This document shows, in pieces, positions 1-8,922 of a stretch of 44,400 nt of DNA. Each line of letters begins with the position of its first letter. Positions within the stretch are counted from its first letter, which is position 1. The notes below the pieces were generated by a model. That model did no database searches. It worked only from the letters and a program-made list of their open reading frames with translations, and was not told where the DNA came from. The translations under genes were made by a program, and so were the position numbers. Origin of the DNA: Gammaproteobacteria bacterium (GTDB taxonomy: Bacteria > Pseudomonadota > Gammaproteobacteria > Eutrophobiales > Eutrophobiaceae); contig JAPOQU010000087.1 in the NCBI GenBank assembly GCA_026710545.1, positions 1-44,400 on the forward strand. Direction: 5' to 3'.

Positions 1-37
1 AACGCCGCGGGCGACCGCTTCCCGGCCCGCCCGCAGG

Positions 38-133
38 GAGCCACACAGCGACGCCAATACGGCGTTGCAGCCCTTGACAAGGGCGCGCCATTCTCTGCGG
101 GCTGCGCCTTGTCTTGACGCCGCTGTGTGGCTC
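38..133. repeat. Foldback element with 13-bp terminal inverted repeats
   Basis: A 13-bp arm (GAGCCACACAGCG, 38-50) is matched perfectly by its reverse complement at 121-133. Inside are further nested pairings: GCAGCCC (67-73) with GGGCTGC (99-105), and alternatively GCCCTT (70-75) with AAGGGC (79-84). The whole stretch can fold into a branched structure. It has no coding potential that I can support and lies about 70 bp upstream of the senB start. It could be a MITE-like or REP-type repeat, or a structured leader or terminator of a gene to the left. The sequence alone does not decide. Confidence 0.5.
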
Positions 134-204
134 TGAACATGTCAATATTAAGTTGAAAGAGTACTAGAGGTTGCATCATGAATATTGTAGCTTAAAGTAA
201 GAGT

Positions 205-1155
205 ATGAAGATCATCCTGATTACCCCCGCAAAAAAACAATCGAAGACGGGAAATCGCGTCACTGCGAACCGCTGGGAGCGCCTGTTGCGGGGCATCGGC
301 CACAGTGTAACCGTTCAATCCGACTGGGACGGGACGCCGGGCGACATGATGGTAGCATTGCATGCGTGGCGCAGCGCTTCATCAATAGAACAATTTCGCG
401 AGCGCTTCCCCGGCCACCCCCTGGTAGTTGCCCTGACCGGCACGGATATCTACCGCTTCCAGCACAGCCATCCGGAGGAAACCCTGCGTTCCATGGAGAT
501 GGCCGACGCGCTGGTATGCCTGCACGACCTGGTGTACCGCGCAATCCCGGAATCACACAGGGAAAAACTGCACGTGATCCATCAATCGGCAGTGCCGCTG
601 AAACGCTCTCGCCGCCCGTCAGTACGCACCTTCGATGTCTGTGTGGTCGGTCACTTACGCGAAGAAAAAGACCCGTTCAAAGCTGCCTGTGCTGCCCGGA
701 CCTTGCCGGAACAGTCCCGCCTGCGCGTGATCCATCTCGGCAAGGCCCACAGCGATGAATGGGCCGAACAGGCGCGTGCCGAGATGAAAATAAATCCCCG
801 TTATCACTGGCGTGGCGAGGTCGGCGCATGGCAGGTAAGACAGCAATTTCTGAAGGCGCACGCACTGGTGCACAGCTCGATCATGGAGGGCGGCGCCAAC
901 GTCATTTCGGAAGCCCTGATCGCAGACGTTCCCATCATCGCCTCCGATATCGACGGCAATGTCGGCCTGCTCGGCAAGGATTATCCCGGTTATTATCCGG
1001 TAAAAGACACCGGAGCATTATGCGACCTGTTACAGCGGGTGGAAACCGACCAAAACTTCCTGCGACGTCTGCACAAGCATGGTAACGAACGCAAACACCT
1101 GTTTGCCCCAGAACTGGAGAGCAGGCATTGGCAAGCCCTGCTGGACAGCCTTTGA
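205..1155 (+). CDS. senB: SenB-type selenosugar synthase (GT4-fold glycosyltransferase)
   Basis: A 316-residue GT-B-fold glycosyltransferase. The N-terminus has the family pattern of a short beta strand, then GNRVTANRW, a WDG motif near residue 43, VALHAWRSA and LVVALTGTDIYR. The C-terminal half carries the nucleotide-sugar-binding EGGANVISEA motif followed by VPIIASDIDGN. In the described pathway SenB makes a selenosugar from selenophosphate and a UDP-sugar, which SenA joins to hercynine to give selenoneine. The family assignment rests on recognised motif order, not on a search. The start is the first in-frame ATG, with a weak AAGAG ahead of it. The next selenium gene (a selD fusion, 2385-4652) is convergent and separated by a porin-like gene. 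No SenA (EgtB-like) gene is in the window; it could lie to the left. Confidence 0.75.
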   Translation: MKIILITPAKKQSKTGNRVTANRWERLLRGIGHSVTVQSDWDGTPGDMMVALHAWRSASSIEQFRERFPGHPLVVALTGTDIYRFQHSHPEETLRSMEMADALVCLHDLVYRAIPESHREKLHVIHQSAVPLKRSRRPSVRTFDVCVVGHLREEKDPFKAACAARTLPEQSRLRVIHLGKAHSDEWAEQARAEMKINPRYHWRGEVGAWQVRQQFLKAHALVHSSIMEGGANVISEALIADVPIIASDIDGNVGLLGKDYPGYYPVKDTGALCDLLQRVETDQNFLRRLHKHGNERKHLFAPELESRHWQALLDSL

Positions 1156-1307
1156 CTGCATACCGGGCACACACCAGTGCATCGGATTCACCCAGTATGG
1201 CGTTATAATAGAAAAGCCTGGGTTGACAACCTGTCCGCGGATTGCAGAAAGCAGTCGAATTTTAATGGATTGACCATCCGACAGAAAATTCATTGCAGGA
1301 GGTACAC

Positions 1308-2258
1308 ATGAGCCGTTTGTATGCAGTTGTGACTATCACCATCCTGGTGCGCATCTTTACCCCGGGCCTGGCGCAAGCCGACTCAGGGTTATACCTGAGC
1401 GGTGAGTTGGGGGCCAACTTTGCGCCGGGGCTGGATCTCGTTGGGGACGCCAACGACCGGGCCAGCGTGTGTGACGAGTTCATCAACCCCGACTACCAGT
1501 CCGTGTCGAAACATTTACCGGGCATCGATTGCACCGGGCCCAGACCCTTCGAGACCTGGATGAACGATTTCAAAGCCGCAGAAGGCATTCTGGCCGGCGG
1601 TGCACTGGGCTACCGGCCATGGGAACCAAGCAGCGTGTGGGGAAATGTCCGGCTCGAGCTGGAGTATTTCTATCGGGAGTCGGCCTACAACGAGACTGCC
1701 GACGCAACGGGCGCGACGGGAGCGAACGTCGACAAGCTCGCCCGGGAACTCATCACAGGGACGGACCGGGTCGACAGCGTCACCTCACACAACCTGTTCG
1801 GAAACCTGTATTTCGACTTTGCCAACAGCAGCCGCTTCACCCCCTATATCGGCTTCGGAGTCGGCGTTGGTTTCACGGACATGGGTTATGGGTACCTGTG
1901 GGAAAGAAACGCCGACCCGACTGCGATTGCCACGGGCGAGGGGCTGCCGAATGCGGATGTCATCCGCCGGAACCTGGCCGGAACGGTAAGCAGTCACCAC
2001 ACAGGACTCGCGGATACACTGTTTGGTTACCAGGTCCTGTTCGGGTTGGACTACGCCTTCACGGAATCCATGTCCCTGGGGGTGAAAGGGCGCTGGGTTG
2101 ACTTCGGTCCCTTTCGTGAGGACGGCCTGGCCGGGGACCTGCTGCGCAGCCACGAGGCCAACCTGAGGCTGGACGGCAGCGAGCCGGTGTCATACGGTAT
2201 CGAGACCAGCGACGTTAAAATGTTCGGTGTCAGCCTGAACCTGAAATACAGTTTCTAG
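1308..2258 (+). CDS. Outer-membrane beta-barrel protein (OmpW/OmpA-barrel-like)
   Basis: A 316-residue predicted exported barrel. The ATG at 1308 is chosen over the upstream TTG (1293) because a full AGGAGG at 1297-1302 precedes it at good spacing. A signal peptide is visible (MSRLYAVVTITILVRIFT up to about ALAQA-like cleavage at AQADSG). The mature protein alternates hydrophobic and polar residues, has repeated aromatic-ended strands (GNLYFDF, FTPYIGFGVGVGF, VLFGLDYAF, SLGVKGRWVDF) and ends in LNLKYSF with a C-terminal phenylalanine, the usual BAM recognition signature. Four cysteines sit in the N-terminal third, which is unusual for such barrels. A TATAAT lies at 1204-1209 but lacks a convincing -35. 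The substrate is unknown. Confidence 0.7.
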   Translation: MSRLYAVVTITILVRIFTPGLAQADSGLYLSGELGANFAPGLDLVGDANDRASVCDEFINPDYQSVSKHLPGIDCTGPRPFETWMNDFKAAEGILAGGALGYRPWEPSSVWGNVRLELEYFYRESAYNETADATGATGANVDKLARELITGTDRVDSVTSHNLFGNLYFDFANSSRFTPYIGFGVGVGFTDMGYGYLWERNADPTAIATGEGLPNADVIRRNLAGTVSSHHTGLADTLFGYQVLFGLDYAFTESMSLGVKGRWVDFGPFREDGLAGDLLRSHEANLRLDGSEPVSYGIETSDVKMFGVSLNLKYSF

Positions 2259-2384
2259 CCCGGAATGAGCGACGGCCCGGCTCCCCCCGGAACAACCCGG
2301 TGATGTTCCCTCGGCGTCAACGTCGATCTTCCCGGCATAGGTGGAGTACACCGCATGCGGACTGGTGGGAAATGCAAGTTAACG

Positions 2385-4652
2385 TCAAAACAGCAATCTA
2401 ACCGGTTCCAGCCGATCACTCTCCGGTAACACCTTGCCGATGATTGCCGTGCGGGTGTAGCCCAGCTTGAGCAATTCCCGGACACAGGCATCGGCCTGCT
2501 GTTCCGGGACACCGGCAAGCAGTCCGCCTGAAGTTTGCGGATCGAATATCAACGGGTAGCGCAGATCCCTGGATGCACTTTCAACATCCTGAATGGCGCG
2601 GCGCAAACGCAGGTTCTGGGGTTGTAATGAACTGAATACGCCTGCTGCAACCGTCTCCTCCGCGCCGTCCAGGAATGGGATAGCGCCCAGGTCGATCTCG
2701 ATATCAACGCGGGATGGCTTGATCATTTCCACCAGGTGTCCCAGCAGGCCGAAGCCGGTCACATCCGTGCACGCAGTAGCGCCGTGCGCAAACAGGCACC
2801 CGGCTGCTTCATGGTTTGATTGCAGCATGCTGTCCAGGGCGGCGGTAATCCACGGCCCTTTCGCCTTGTGACGCATATCTGCTGCAAACAGGGTCCCGGT
2901 ACCGATGGGCTTGGTCAACAGGATTCGATCGCCTGCGCGCAGGCCGCTTTTGTGCAGGATTTTGTCACGATCAATCAGGCCGTTCACGGAAAAACCCAGG
3001 GACAACTCCTCCCCTTCGCTGGTATGCCCGCCGACCAGCGCGGCGCCTGACTCGTTCAACACCTTGAGAGCGCCCTGCAGCATTTGCGCAAGCAGTTCCT
3101 CAACCTTCTTTTCATCCGCATAGGGGACGGTCACGATAGCCAGTGCCGTTTGTGGTTCCGCACCCATCGCGTACAGATCACTCAGCGCATGATTTACCGC
3201 GACCTGCCCGAACAGATAGGGATCATCGATAAACGACCGGAAAGAATCGACCGTGTGCACCATGACCTTACCGTCAGGAACCCTCACCACCGCTGCGTCA
3301 TCAGGTTCGTGCAGGCCGATAAGCACGTCATCCCGGGAAACCGGTTCAAGTCCTGCCAGTGCGTTTTCGAGCACAGTGGCGCCCACCTTTGAACCACAAC
3401 CGCCACAGCGCATGGCAATTGCGGATATCTCCCTGATCGCATCCTTGCCGACCAGGCCGCGGGGTATATCCTGCCGCACTTCTTCCTTCATGTCGGGAAG
3501 CTGGTTGAACTTGCGCATGAAGCGGCGGTCGATCCAGTCTTTCCAGGTCCACACCCAGCGTCCCTCCAGCGCCCACCAGGAGCGTGATGCGACGGCATAT
3601 TTGTCTCCAGTGGAGATCAGGCTGAGAAACTCTTTCTGTGGGGAAAAGGGTACAAGAGAACGCCCCAGCAGTTTGCGCCGGATGTTCAATGACAGGGGCG
3701 GCCCCTGGCGCACTGCGAATACCCCGGATTTGGGCCGGGGATGGTTGACAACGTGAGCGATATCGCCGGCCGCGAAGATGTCGGGATGGGACACAGACTC
3801 AAGCGTGTCATTGACCTTGATAAATCCCTGTCCGTCAACGTCCAGACCGGCTTTTGCCGGCCACGCCTGGGCGCGGGCCATGGTCACCCACAGGATCTCG
3901 TCCAGGTCAAAGGTTGCGCCGTTGGCGCATTGCAGGCCGCCGGGCCCGACTTCAACCACCTCGTGTCCTGTATGGACGTTAATGTTCCGTTCGGCAAGAA
4001 TGCGCCGAAATTTGGCGCGCACAAATCGATTATGTGTGACCAGGACCTCATCGGCATCGGTAAACAGGTGAAATTCAGGTCCGGCATTGTCAGGCGATTT
4101 CCCGGCGAGTAACTGTTTCAGCCGGTATTGGACCGCAAGCGTCAACTCGACGCCACCCGCACCCGCGCCGACGATGCCAACCCGTACGCCACCCCGGCGC
4201 AGTAATACCCGCTCACACAGGCTTTGCCAGTTGTCAACAAACCCATCGATGGGCTTGACCGGCGTTACATTGCCGGCAGCGCCCGGGACGGCGGAGATAT
4301 CCGGGGCGGAACCGGCGTTAATTGACAGCACGTCGTAACCCAGGTCCGGCCGGTCACGGCAGATCAGCTTTTTATTTTCCGTATCCAGGCCAACCACTTC
4401 ATCGTGGAAAAACCGGGCGCCGGCAAACCGGCATAAGGGAACCAGGTCGATATGCGCTTCGTCAAACGTATAGTGCCCGGCAATAAACCCCGGCAGCATG
4501 CCGGAATAAGGCGCCTGCAGGTCCCGGCATATCAACGTCACCCGTACACCCGGCATGGGCTTCATGCCCAGCTTTTTCAACACTGTGACGTGGGCATGCC
4601 CGCCGCCAACCAGCACCAGGTCTTTCAAAACCGGGACATGATTCCCCTTCAT
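2385..4652 (-). CDS. selD: Selenide, water dikinase fused to an NADH-dehydrogenase-like flavoprotein
   Basis: A 755-residue two-domain protein. Residues ~10-395 are a pyridine nucleotide-disulfide oxidoreductase of the NDH-2 type: FAD-binding VGGGHAHV near residue 16, a second Rossmann motif VGIVGAGAGGVEL, and the late FAD motif with AAGDIAHV. Residues ~405-755 are SelD, which makes selenophosphate from selenide and ATP. The catalytic pair is Cys419 and Lys422 in CGGCGSK, so this is the Cys form and not a selenoprotein. Downstream are DDAAV, the HALSDLYAMGA segment and LVGGHTSEGEELSLG. The fusion is a known SelD architecture; the oxidoreductase half is thought to supply or protect reduced selenium. 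It is convergent with the outer-membrane gene, and with senB it suggests selenoneine or selenonucleoside use. No selA, selB or tRNA-Sec is seen here. Confidence 0.92.
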   Translation of the reverse strand: MKGNHVPVLKDLVLVGGGHAHVTVLKKLGMKPMPGVRVTLICRDLQAPYSGMLPGFIAGHYTFDEAHIDLVPLCRFAGARFFHDEVVGLDTENKKLICRDRPDLGYDVLSINAGSAPDISAVPGAAGNVTPVKPIDGFVDNWQSLCERVLLRRGGVRVGIVGAGAGGVELTLAVQYRLKQLLAGKSPDNAGPEFHLFTDADEVLVTHNRFVRAKFRRILAERNINVHTGHEVVEVGPGGLQCANGATFDLDEILWVTMARAQAWPAKAGLDVDGQGFIKVNDTLESVSHPDIFAAGDIAHVVNHPRPKSGVFAVRQGPPLSLNIRRKLLGRSLVPFSPQKEFLSLISTGDKYAVASRSWWALEGRWVWTWKDWIDRRFMRKFNQLPDMKEEVRQDIPRGLVGKDAIREISAIAMRCGGCGSKVGATVLENALAGLEPVSRDDVLIGLHEPDDAAVVRVPDGKVMVHTVDSFRSFIDDPYLFGQVAVNHALSDLYAMGAEPQTALAIVTVPYADEKKVEELLAQMLQGALKVLNESGAALVGGHTSEGEELSLGFSVNGLIDRDKILHKSGLRAGDRILLTKPIGTGTLFAADMRHKAKGPWITAALDSMLQSNHEAAGCLFAHGATACTDVTGFGLLGHLVEMIKPSRVDIEIDLGAIPFLDGAEETVAAGVFSSLQPQNLRLRRAIQDVESASRDLRYPLIFDPQTSGGLLAGVPEQQADACVRELLKLGYTRTAIIGKVLPESDRLEPVRLLF

Positions 4653-4702
4653 AGGTTTGCCTCAGACAGGATATTTTCCAAGATACTAACGCTAAATCAC
4701 GG

Positions 4703-5947
4703 CTAACGAATTGGCGTCATCTGTTGTTCATCGGCGCCCAGCAACGCGCGGCCGTACAGCTCCTGCTTCATGCCCGGCACCGACATACCGTGCCGGCTGG
4801 CTACATGCATGTCGCGCCAGATCCTCTGCAGCGGATTGTTAAGCGCGAATGAGCCTGCGCCCTGTACATCAAGCAATAAGTCCACGCCTTCGCGGCACAT
4901 GCGATGCGCCTGTGCCGAACGCATGGCAAACGTGGCGCGGTCGATCGCCGGGAACGGACGCGCCGTCAGTGCCTGCGCATCGATGGCGTCGGCGGTGGCG
5001 CGCGTCTGCTCCAACGCCGTCTCGATCAACCAGGTGGCGCGCGCCATCGCAAACTGGGTCGCGGCCGACTTGGTGGTATCCGCATAAAACGTATAAGTCA
5101 CCGGTTTAGGACGCGTCGTGATGCGTTCCATGGTCAAATCCAGCGCGGCTTTCGCGAGGCTGACCACGGGCACCAACGTGGCGATGTGAAAGACCACGCC
5201 GGCATCCATCTGGTATTGCGCTTCAGCGCTGTGGGGCGTTTCAAACCGGTGGCTCATCAGCGCGGACAAAGTGGTCGTTTCCTCGTCCGGAATAAAAACA
5301 TCCCGGATTTCAAAGGTGTTGCTGCCGGTCGCAGCCATACCGGCAACATACCAGGTGTCGCGGACCGGGATCCCGCTGGTCTTGACCAGCCCGATCATGT
5401 TGTCTGTCTGCGACCCGTCATCGCCCAGCAGCGGAAAACCGATCAATGCCCAACCGGCGTGCGAGCTGGCTGACGAGTACGGCCAATCGCCGGAGACCGT
5501 TGTGCCGCCGCCATGTCGCTCGGCGCGCCAGCCAGGCATCGGCGCGAGCGGTACCGCAACCTTCGCCGAAGCCGAATTGCCGGCCCATACACGCTCCTGA
5601 ACCGCAGCGCTCATCTGCCCGGTCTGCCAGTCACCATGGTTGAGGATAAAGGAAAACCACGCCGATGAACCGCATGCGCGCGCCAACAGGACGGTCGATT
5701 CAACGTAAGTCCGGTAGCCGGCCTCGTATCCGCCCGCCCGTTGCGGCGCGAACAGCCGCAGCGCACCGGATTCGACCAGGGCAGCGAAGGATTCCGGCGT
5801 CAGATCACGTTCTGCTTCCGCGTCTGCGGCCGCGTCGGCCAGCGCCGGCAGTATCGCTTCTACCCTGGCCAGAACTTCCCTGCGCACCTCGCCGAGGTCG
5901 CGCGCAAAGCGCGCCGTTGCTGGGCTTTTAGTTCGAGCCGTGGTCAT
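4703..5947 (-). CDS. Acyl-CoA-dehydrogenase-fold flavin monooxygenase (group D, HsaA/HpaB-C2-like)
   Basis: 414 residues with the three-part acyl-CoA dehydrogenase fold: an N-terminal helical domain (residues ~20-115, including LTPESFAALVESGALRLFAP), a central beta domain (~120-235, with GTTVSGDWPYSSASSHAGWAL) and a C-terminal four-helix domain. The SGxWxxSSG-type segment and ending match two-component FADH2- or FMNH2-dependent monooxygenases rather than true dehydrogenases, and no catalytic-base glutamate context is obvious. Such enzymes need a separate flavin reductase, and none lies nearby. It is divergently transcribed from the VOC, hydrolase and luciferase-like genes, so the four probably serve one degradation route for an aromatic or related compound. 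The substrate cannot be read from sequence. Confidence 0.75.
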   Translation of the reverse strand: MTTARTKSPATARFARDLGEVRREVLARVEAILPALADAAADAEAERDLTPESFAALVESGALRLFAPQRAGGYEAGYRTYVESTVLLARACGSSAWFSFILNHGDWQTGQMSAAVQERVWAGNSASAKVAVPLAPMPGWRAERHGGGTTVSGDWPYSSASSHAGWALIGFPLLGDDGSQTDNMIGLVKTSGIPVRDTWYVAGMAATGSNTFEIRDVFIPDEETTTLSALMSHRFETPHSAEAQYQMDAGVVFHIATLVPVVSLAKAALDLTMERITTRPKPVTYTFYADTTKSAATQFAMARATWLIETALEQTRATADAIDAQALTARPFPAIDRATFAMRSAQAHRMCREGVDLLLDVQGAGSFALNNPLQRIWRDMHVASRHGMSVPGMKQELYGRALLGADEQQMTPIR

Positions 5948-6040
5948 GTGCCGTCAAATCCTCACACCGTCAGTAATATTTTTGTATAATTTATTTCTTT
6001 ATATACTATTATCAAGCTACCCTGGAGACGAGGCAAGCGG

Positions 6041-6541
6041 ATGCTCAAGAAACTTCACCACGTTGCCTATCGCTGTCTCGACGCTGAAGCGACACGGCGA
6101 TTTTACGTCGATGGTCTGGGCCTGAAGCTCGCCGCCGCGCTGGTCCAGGAACACGTGCCGTCACTGCAACGCAACGAGCCGCACAACCACATTTTCTTCG
6201 AGATGAAAGACGGCAGTTTCATCGCCTTCTTTGACATCCTCGAAGACGCCGGTCCGGCGGCGCGGGACGAACAGGATTGGGCCCAGCACCTGGCTCTCGA
6301 GATCGGCTCCCACGAGGAAGCGGCGTCCCTGGCACAGCGATTGCGTGATATGGGTACCGACGTGCTGGGACCGGTAGAGCATGGCATGTGCGACAGTTGG
6401 TACTTCTACGATCCGAACGGCCATCGCCTCGAAGTTTCCGTTCGCACCGACACCAAGGCGATGTGGTCGCAGATGGCGCAGGACGCGGTAGTGGAAATGG
6501 ACAAGTGGAACGCACGCAAGGCCGGCGCGAAATCCGCTTAG
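6041..6541 (+). CDS. VOC-family metalloenzyme (glyoxalase / single-module extradiol dioxygenase fold)
   Basis: A 166-residue VOC protein made of two beta-alpha-beta-beta-beta modules. The expected metal ligands are visible: His7 (LHHVAY), His83 (QHLALE) and Glu131 (HRLEVS), with WYFYDPNGHRLEV as the usual C-terminal signature. It is half the length of two-domain extradiol dioxygenases, so a type I single-module dioxygenase, isomerase or lyase is possible. It is the first gene of a plus-strand pair, its stop lying 10 bp before the hydrolase start, and is divergent from the flavin monooxygenase. Together they look like hydroxylation followed by ring or C-C bond chemistry and hydrolysis, which is inference. 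Confidence 0.75.
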   Translation: MLKKLHHVAYRCLDAEATRRFYVDGLGLKLAAALVQEHVPSLQRNEPHNHIFFEMKDGSFIAFFDILEDAGPAARDEQDWAQHLALEIGSHEEAASLAQRLRDMGTDVLGPVEHGMCDSWYFYDPNGHRLEVSVRTDTKAMWSQMAQDAVVEMDKWNARKAGAKSA

Positions 6542-6551
6542 CGGAGCGTCC

Positions 6552-7730
6552 ATGCAAATAGAAGTCCTGTGCGATCCTTTCGCCCGCGACGGCTATACGA
6601 TTTCATACAACGAGCAGAGTCTGTTCACGGAAGTTTACGGATTCGTTGGTCAAGCCGGCCGCATATTCCTCGAGGGTCAACTGTTACGGCGTACCGCTGC
6701 GCCCGCCAAATCGGTCTTGCTGTTCATGCATCCGTCGTCGTCGCTGTCCCTTTTGCCCTTACCCAGGGCGCTCGCTGAAGCCGGCGTACACGTCATGTGT
6801 TGCAACAGCCGCTACCTGCGTAACGACACGCCGCTCATAATCGAGAAGGTGTTGCTCGACCTGGGCGCGCATATCACCTTCGCACGCGACGAACTGAACT
6901 ACGAGAACGTGATACTCGCCGGTTGGAGCGGCGGCGGCTCATTATCCATCTACTACCAGGCACAGGCCGAAACGCCCGGCGTCACCGCCACGCCCGCGGG
7001 TGACCCTGTCGATCTGGCTTCAGCCGGCCTGCCGGCGGCCGACGGGATTCTCAGTATGGCCGCGCACCTCAGCCGCGCGGAAACGTTGACCGAGTGGCTC
7101 GACCCTTCGGTCATGATTGAATCCGACCCGGATACGCGCGATCCCGATCTTGATATTTACGCACAGGAGACAACTCACACGCCACCTTTCAATGCGGAGT
7201 TTCTCGACAGATTCAGATCAGCGCAGATCGCTCGCAACCGGCGCATCACGACCTGGGTGAAACAACAGCTTGATCGTCTTGCCTATGCTGACGACGGCGC
7301 GATCGAACGCCCATTCATTGTTCACCGGACGATGTGCGACCCGCGCTGGATTGACCCTGCAGTCGATCCGAACCAGCGCGAACCCAATCACTGCTACCTC
7401 GGTGACCCGCGCGCAGTCAACTCGGGACCCGTGGGTCTTGCCCGTTTTACCACCTTGCGGTCGTGGCTGTCGCAATGGTCTTTCGATAACAGCCGCGCAC
7501 GCACGGCGGACAATGCACCTGTGATCAGCGTGCCGGCCCTGGTCATCGAAAATGGAGCCGACGATGCCACGCCGGCATCACACCCACGAAAAATTTACGA
7601 GCTCCTGGGGAGCCCGAACAAACGCTTTGAACGGATTGACGGCGCTACCCACTACTACCGCGGGCAGCCCGCACACCAGGCGCAGGCAGTGTCTTTGCTG
7701 AAGGAGTGGATGAGCGAGCATATAACTTGA
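6552..7730 (+). CDS. Alpha/beta hydrolase
   Basis: A 392-residue alpha/beta hydrolase. The nucleophile elbow is GWSGGGS with Ser126. Plausible triad partners are Asp337 or Asp338 (NGADDATP) and His367 (GATHYYRG). The oxyanion region is LFMHPSSS near residues 56-63. There is no signal peptide, so it is cytoplasmic. It is longer than the ~280-residue meta-cleavage-product hydrolases, with an extra lid region between about residues 140 and 300. A GGAG precedes the start and the gene is tightly linked to the VOC gene. The likely role is ester or C-C bond hydrolysis within the cluster; the substrate is unknown. Confidence 0.75.
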   Translation: MQIEVLCDPFARDGYTISYNEQSLFTEVYGFVGQAGRIFLEGQLLRRTAAPAKSVLLFMHPSSSLSLLPLPRALAEAGVHVMCCNSRYLRNDTPLIIEKVLLDLGAHITFARDELNYENVILAGWSGGGSLSIYYQAQAETPGVTATPAGDPVDLASAGLPAADGILSMAAHLSRAETLTEWLDPSVMIESDPDTRDPDLDIYAQETTHTPPFNAEFLDRFRSAQIARNRRITTWVKQQLDRLAYADDGAIERPFIVHRTMCDPRWIDPAVDPNQREPNHCYLGDPRAVNSGPVGLARFTTLRSWLSQWSFDNSRARTADNAPVISVPALVIENGADDATPASHPRKIYELLGSPNKRFERIDGATHYYRGQPAHQAQAVSLLKEWMSEHIT

Positions 7731-7739
7731 AAGTTCCGG

Positions 7740-7783
7740 GGCCGGAGGACTGTGGCATCAGGGTTTTTACCCTGCCCCCGGCC
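7740..7783. other. Nested inverted repeats between hydrolase and luciferase-like genes
   Basis: GGCCGG (7740-7745) can pair with CCGGCC (7778-7783), and inside it CAGGGT (7759-7764) and ACCCTG (7769-7774) form a hairpin with a TTTT loop. No T-run follows, so it is not a classical intrinsic terminator. It could attenuate read-through into the next gene. Confidence 0.35.
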
Positions 7784-7818
7784 ACCATTCGTTTTACCGC
7801 GTTAGATTCGGAATAGAT

Positions 7819-8838
7819 ATGACTGCAATGCGACTTGGTTTCTGGCCGCCGGTTTACGGTAACTGGATCATGACCGATGCCCCTGATCAGGGTACGGCCT
7901 CCTACGAATACGTGAAGGAATCGACCCTGCTGGCGGAACAACTGGGATTTGACACCCTGTTGCTTGCCGAGCACTTCATACATCCCATTGGCGCGACGCT
8001 GGATATGGTCGATGCCTGGACCAGCGCGGCCGGGCTGGCCGCACTGACATCAAAAATCGAAATCATCGCGGCGGTAAAACCCGGTCTGCGGGCACCTGGC
8101 GTTATCGCAAAAATGGCGAACAGTATCGACCATATCAGCCAGGGCCGCTTCGCGATAAACCTGGTGTCTGCCTGGTGGCCGCCCGAATACGAGATGCTGG
8201 GTGTGCCGGTGCTGGAACATGATGACCGCTACGCCCGAGCCGCTGAATACATCGATATCCTCAGGGGCCTGTGGACCCGTAACAATTTCAGTTTCGACGG
8301 CGAGTACTACCGGATAAAGGACGCCTCCATTGCCCCGCGCTCGGTGCAACAGCCGCATATCCCAATCTATATCGGCGGCGAATCGGAACAGGGCCGGGCC
8401 CTGGGTGCGCGGGCCGCCGATATTTTTGTCATGAACGGCAGGCCGCCGGAACAATTTCCGGAGCTCGTGACCAACATGAAGGAGCGGGCGCAAAAACACG
8501 GCCGTACGATTCGCTTCGGGATGGGCGGGTTTGTCATCTGCCGGGAAACGGAGGCCGCCGCAAACGAGGAATTCCAGCGCCTGCTGGCATTACGCCACAT
8601 GCAAATCAAGGGCGCAGACAAACAAGTGGTAATGCACCAGGTACAGCCCCATGACCAGGAAAAAGTGGGCACCAACGGCGGCACGATGGCAGGACTGGTG
8701 GGCACACCGGAAATGATTGCCGAACGCTTGCGCCACTTTGAGTCGCTGGGCATCGAGACGTTCCTGCTGCAGTTTCATCCCACCCTGGAGGAACTGTCGC
8801 GCTTCGGAGCCGAGGTCATGCCATTGCTGAGAAACTGA
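7819..8838 (+). CDS. Luciferase-like (LLM class) FMNH2-dependent monooxygenase, SfnG/SsuD-like
   Basis: A 339-residue TIM-barrel flavin monooxygenase of the bacterial luciferase superfamily. The N-terminus MRLGFWPPVYGNW, the segment SIDHISQGRFAINLVSAWW, and EHDDRYARAAEYIDILRGLW with NFSFDGEYYRIKDA and the YIGGESEQGRALGARAADI phosphate-binding region match the alkanesulfonate and dimethylsulfone monooxygenase branch (SsuD, SfnG). Such enzymes take FMNH2 from a partner reductase, not seen here, and cleave C-S or similar bonds. It lies 88 bp after the hydrolase with a hairpin between, so co-transcription is uncertain. MRLGFW (second ATG) is an alternative start. Confidence 0.8.
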   Translation: MTAMRLGFWPPVYGNWIMTDAPDQGTASYEYVKESTLLAEQLGFDTLLLAEHFIHPIGATLDMVDAWTSAAGLAALTSKIEIIAAVKPGLRAPGVIAKMANSIDHISQGRFAINLVSAWWPPEYEMLGVPVLEHDDRYARAAEYIDILRGLWTRNNFSFDGEYYRIKDASIAPRSVQQPHIPIYIGGESEQGRALGARAADIFVMNGRPPEQFPELVTNMKERAQKHGRTIRFGMGGFVICRETEAAANEEFQRLLALRHMQIKGADKQVVMHQVQPHDQEKVGTNGGTMAGLVGTPEMIAERLRHFESLGIETFLLQFHPTLEELSRFGAEVMPLLRN

Positions 8839-8922
8839 AGTGTCCGTATCCGGACCGTTTACTTCATCAATATAATAAGGTAATCGCGCCGCCGGCCGGC
8901 GCCTCGCCACTACTACTCCGGG

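Noticed and set aside
3387..3413. Possible selenocysteine codon in the SelD active site
   Set aside because: The catalytic position is a plain Cys codon (TGT, Cys419) and there is no in-frame TGA.
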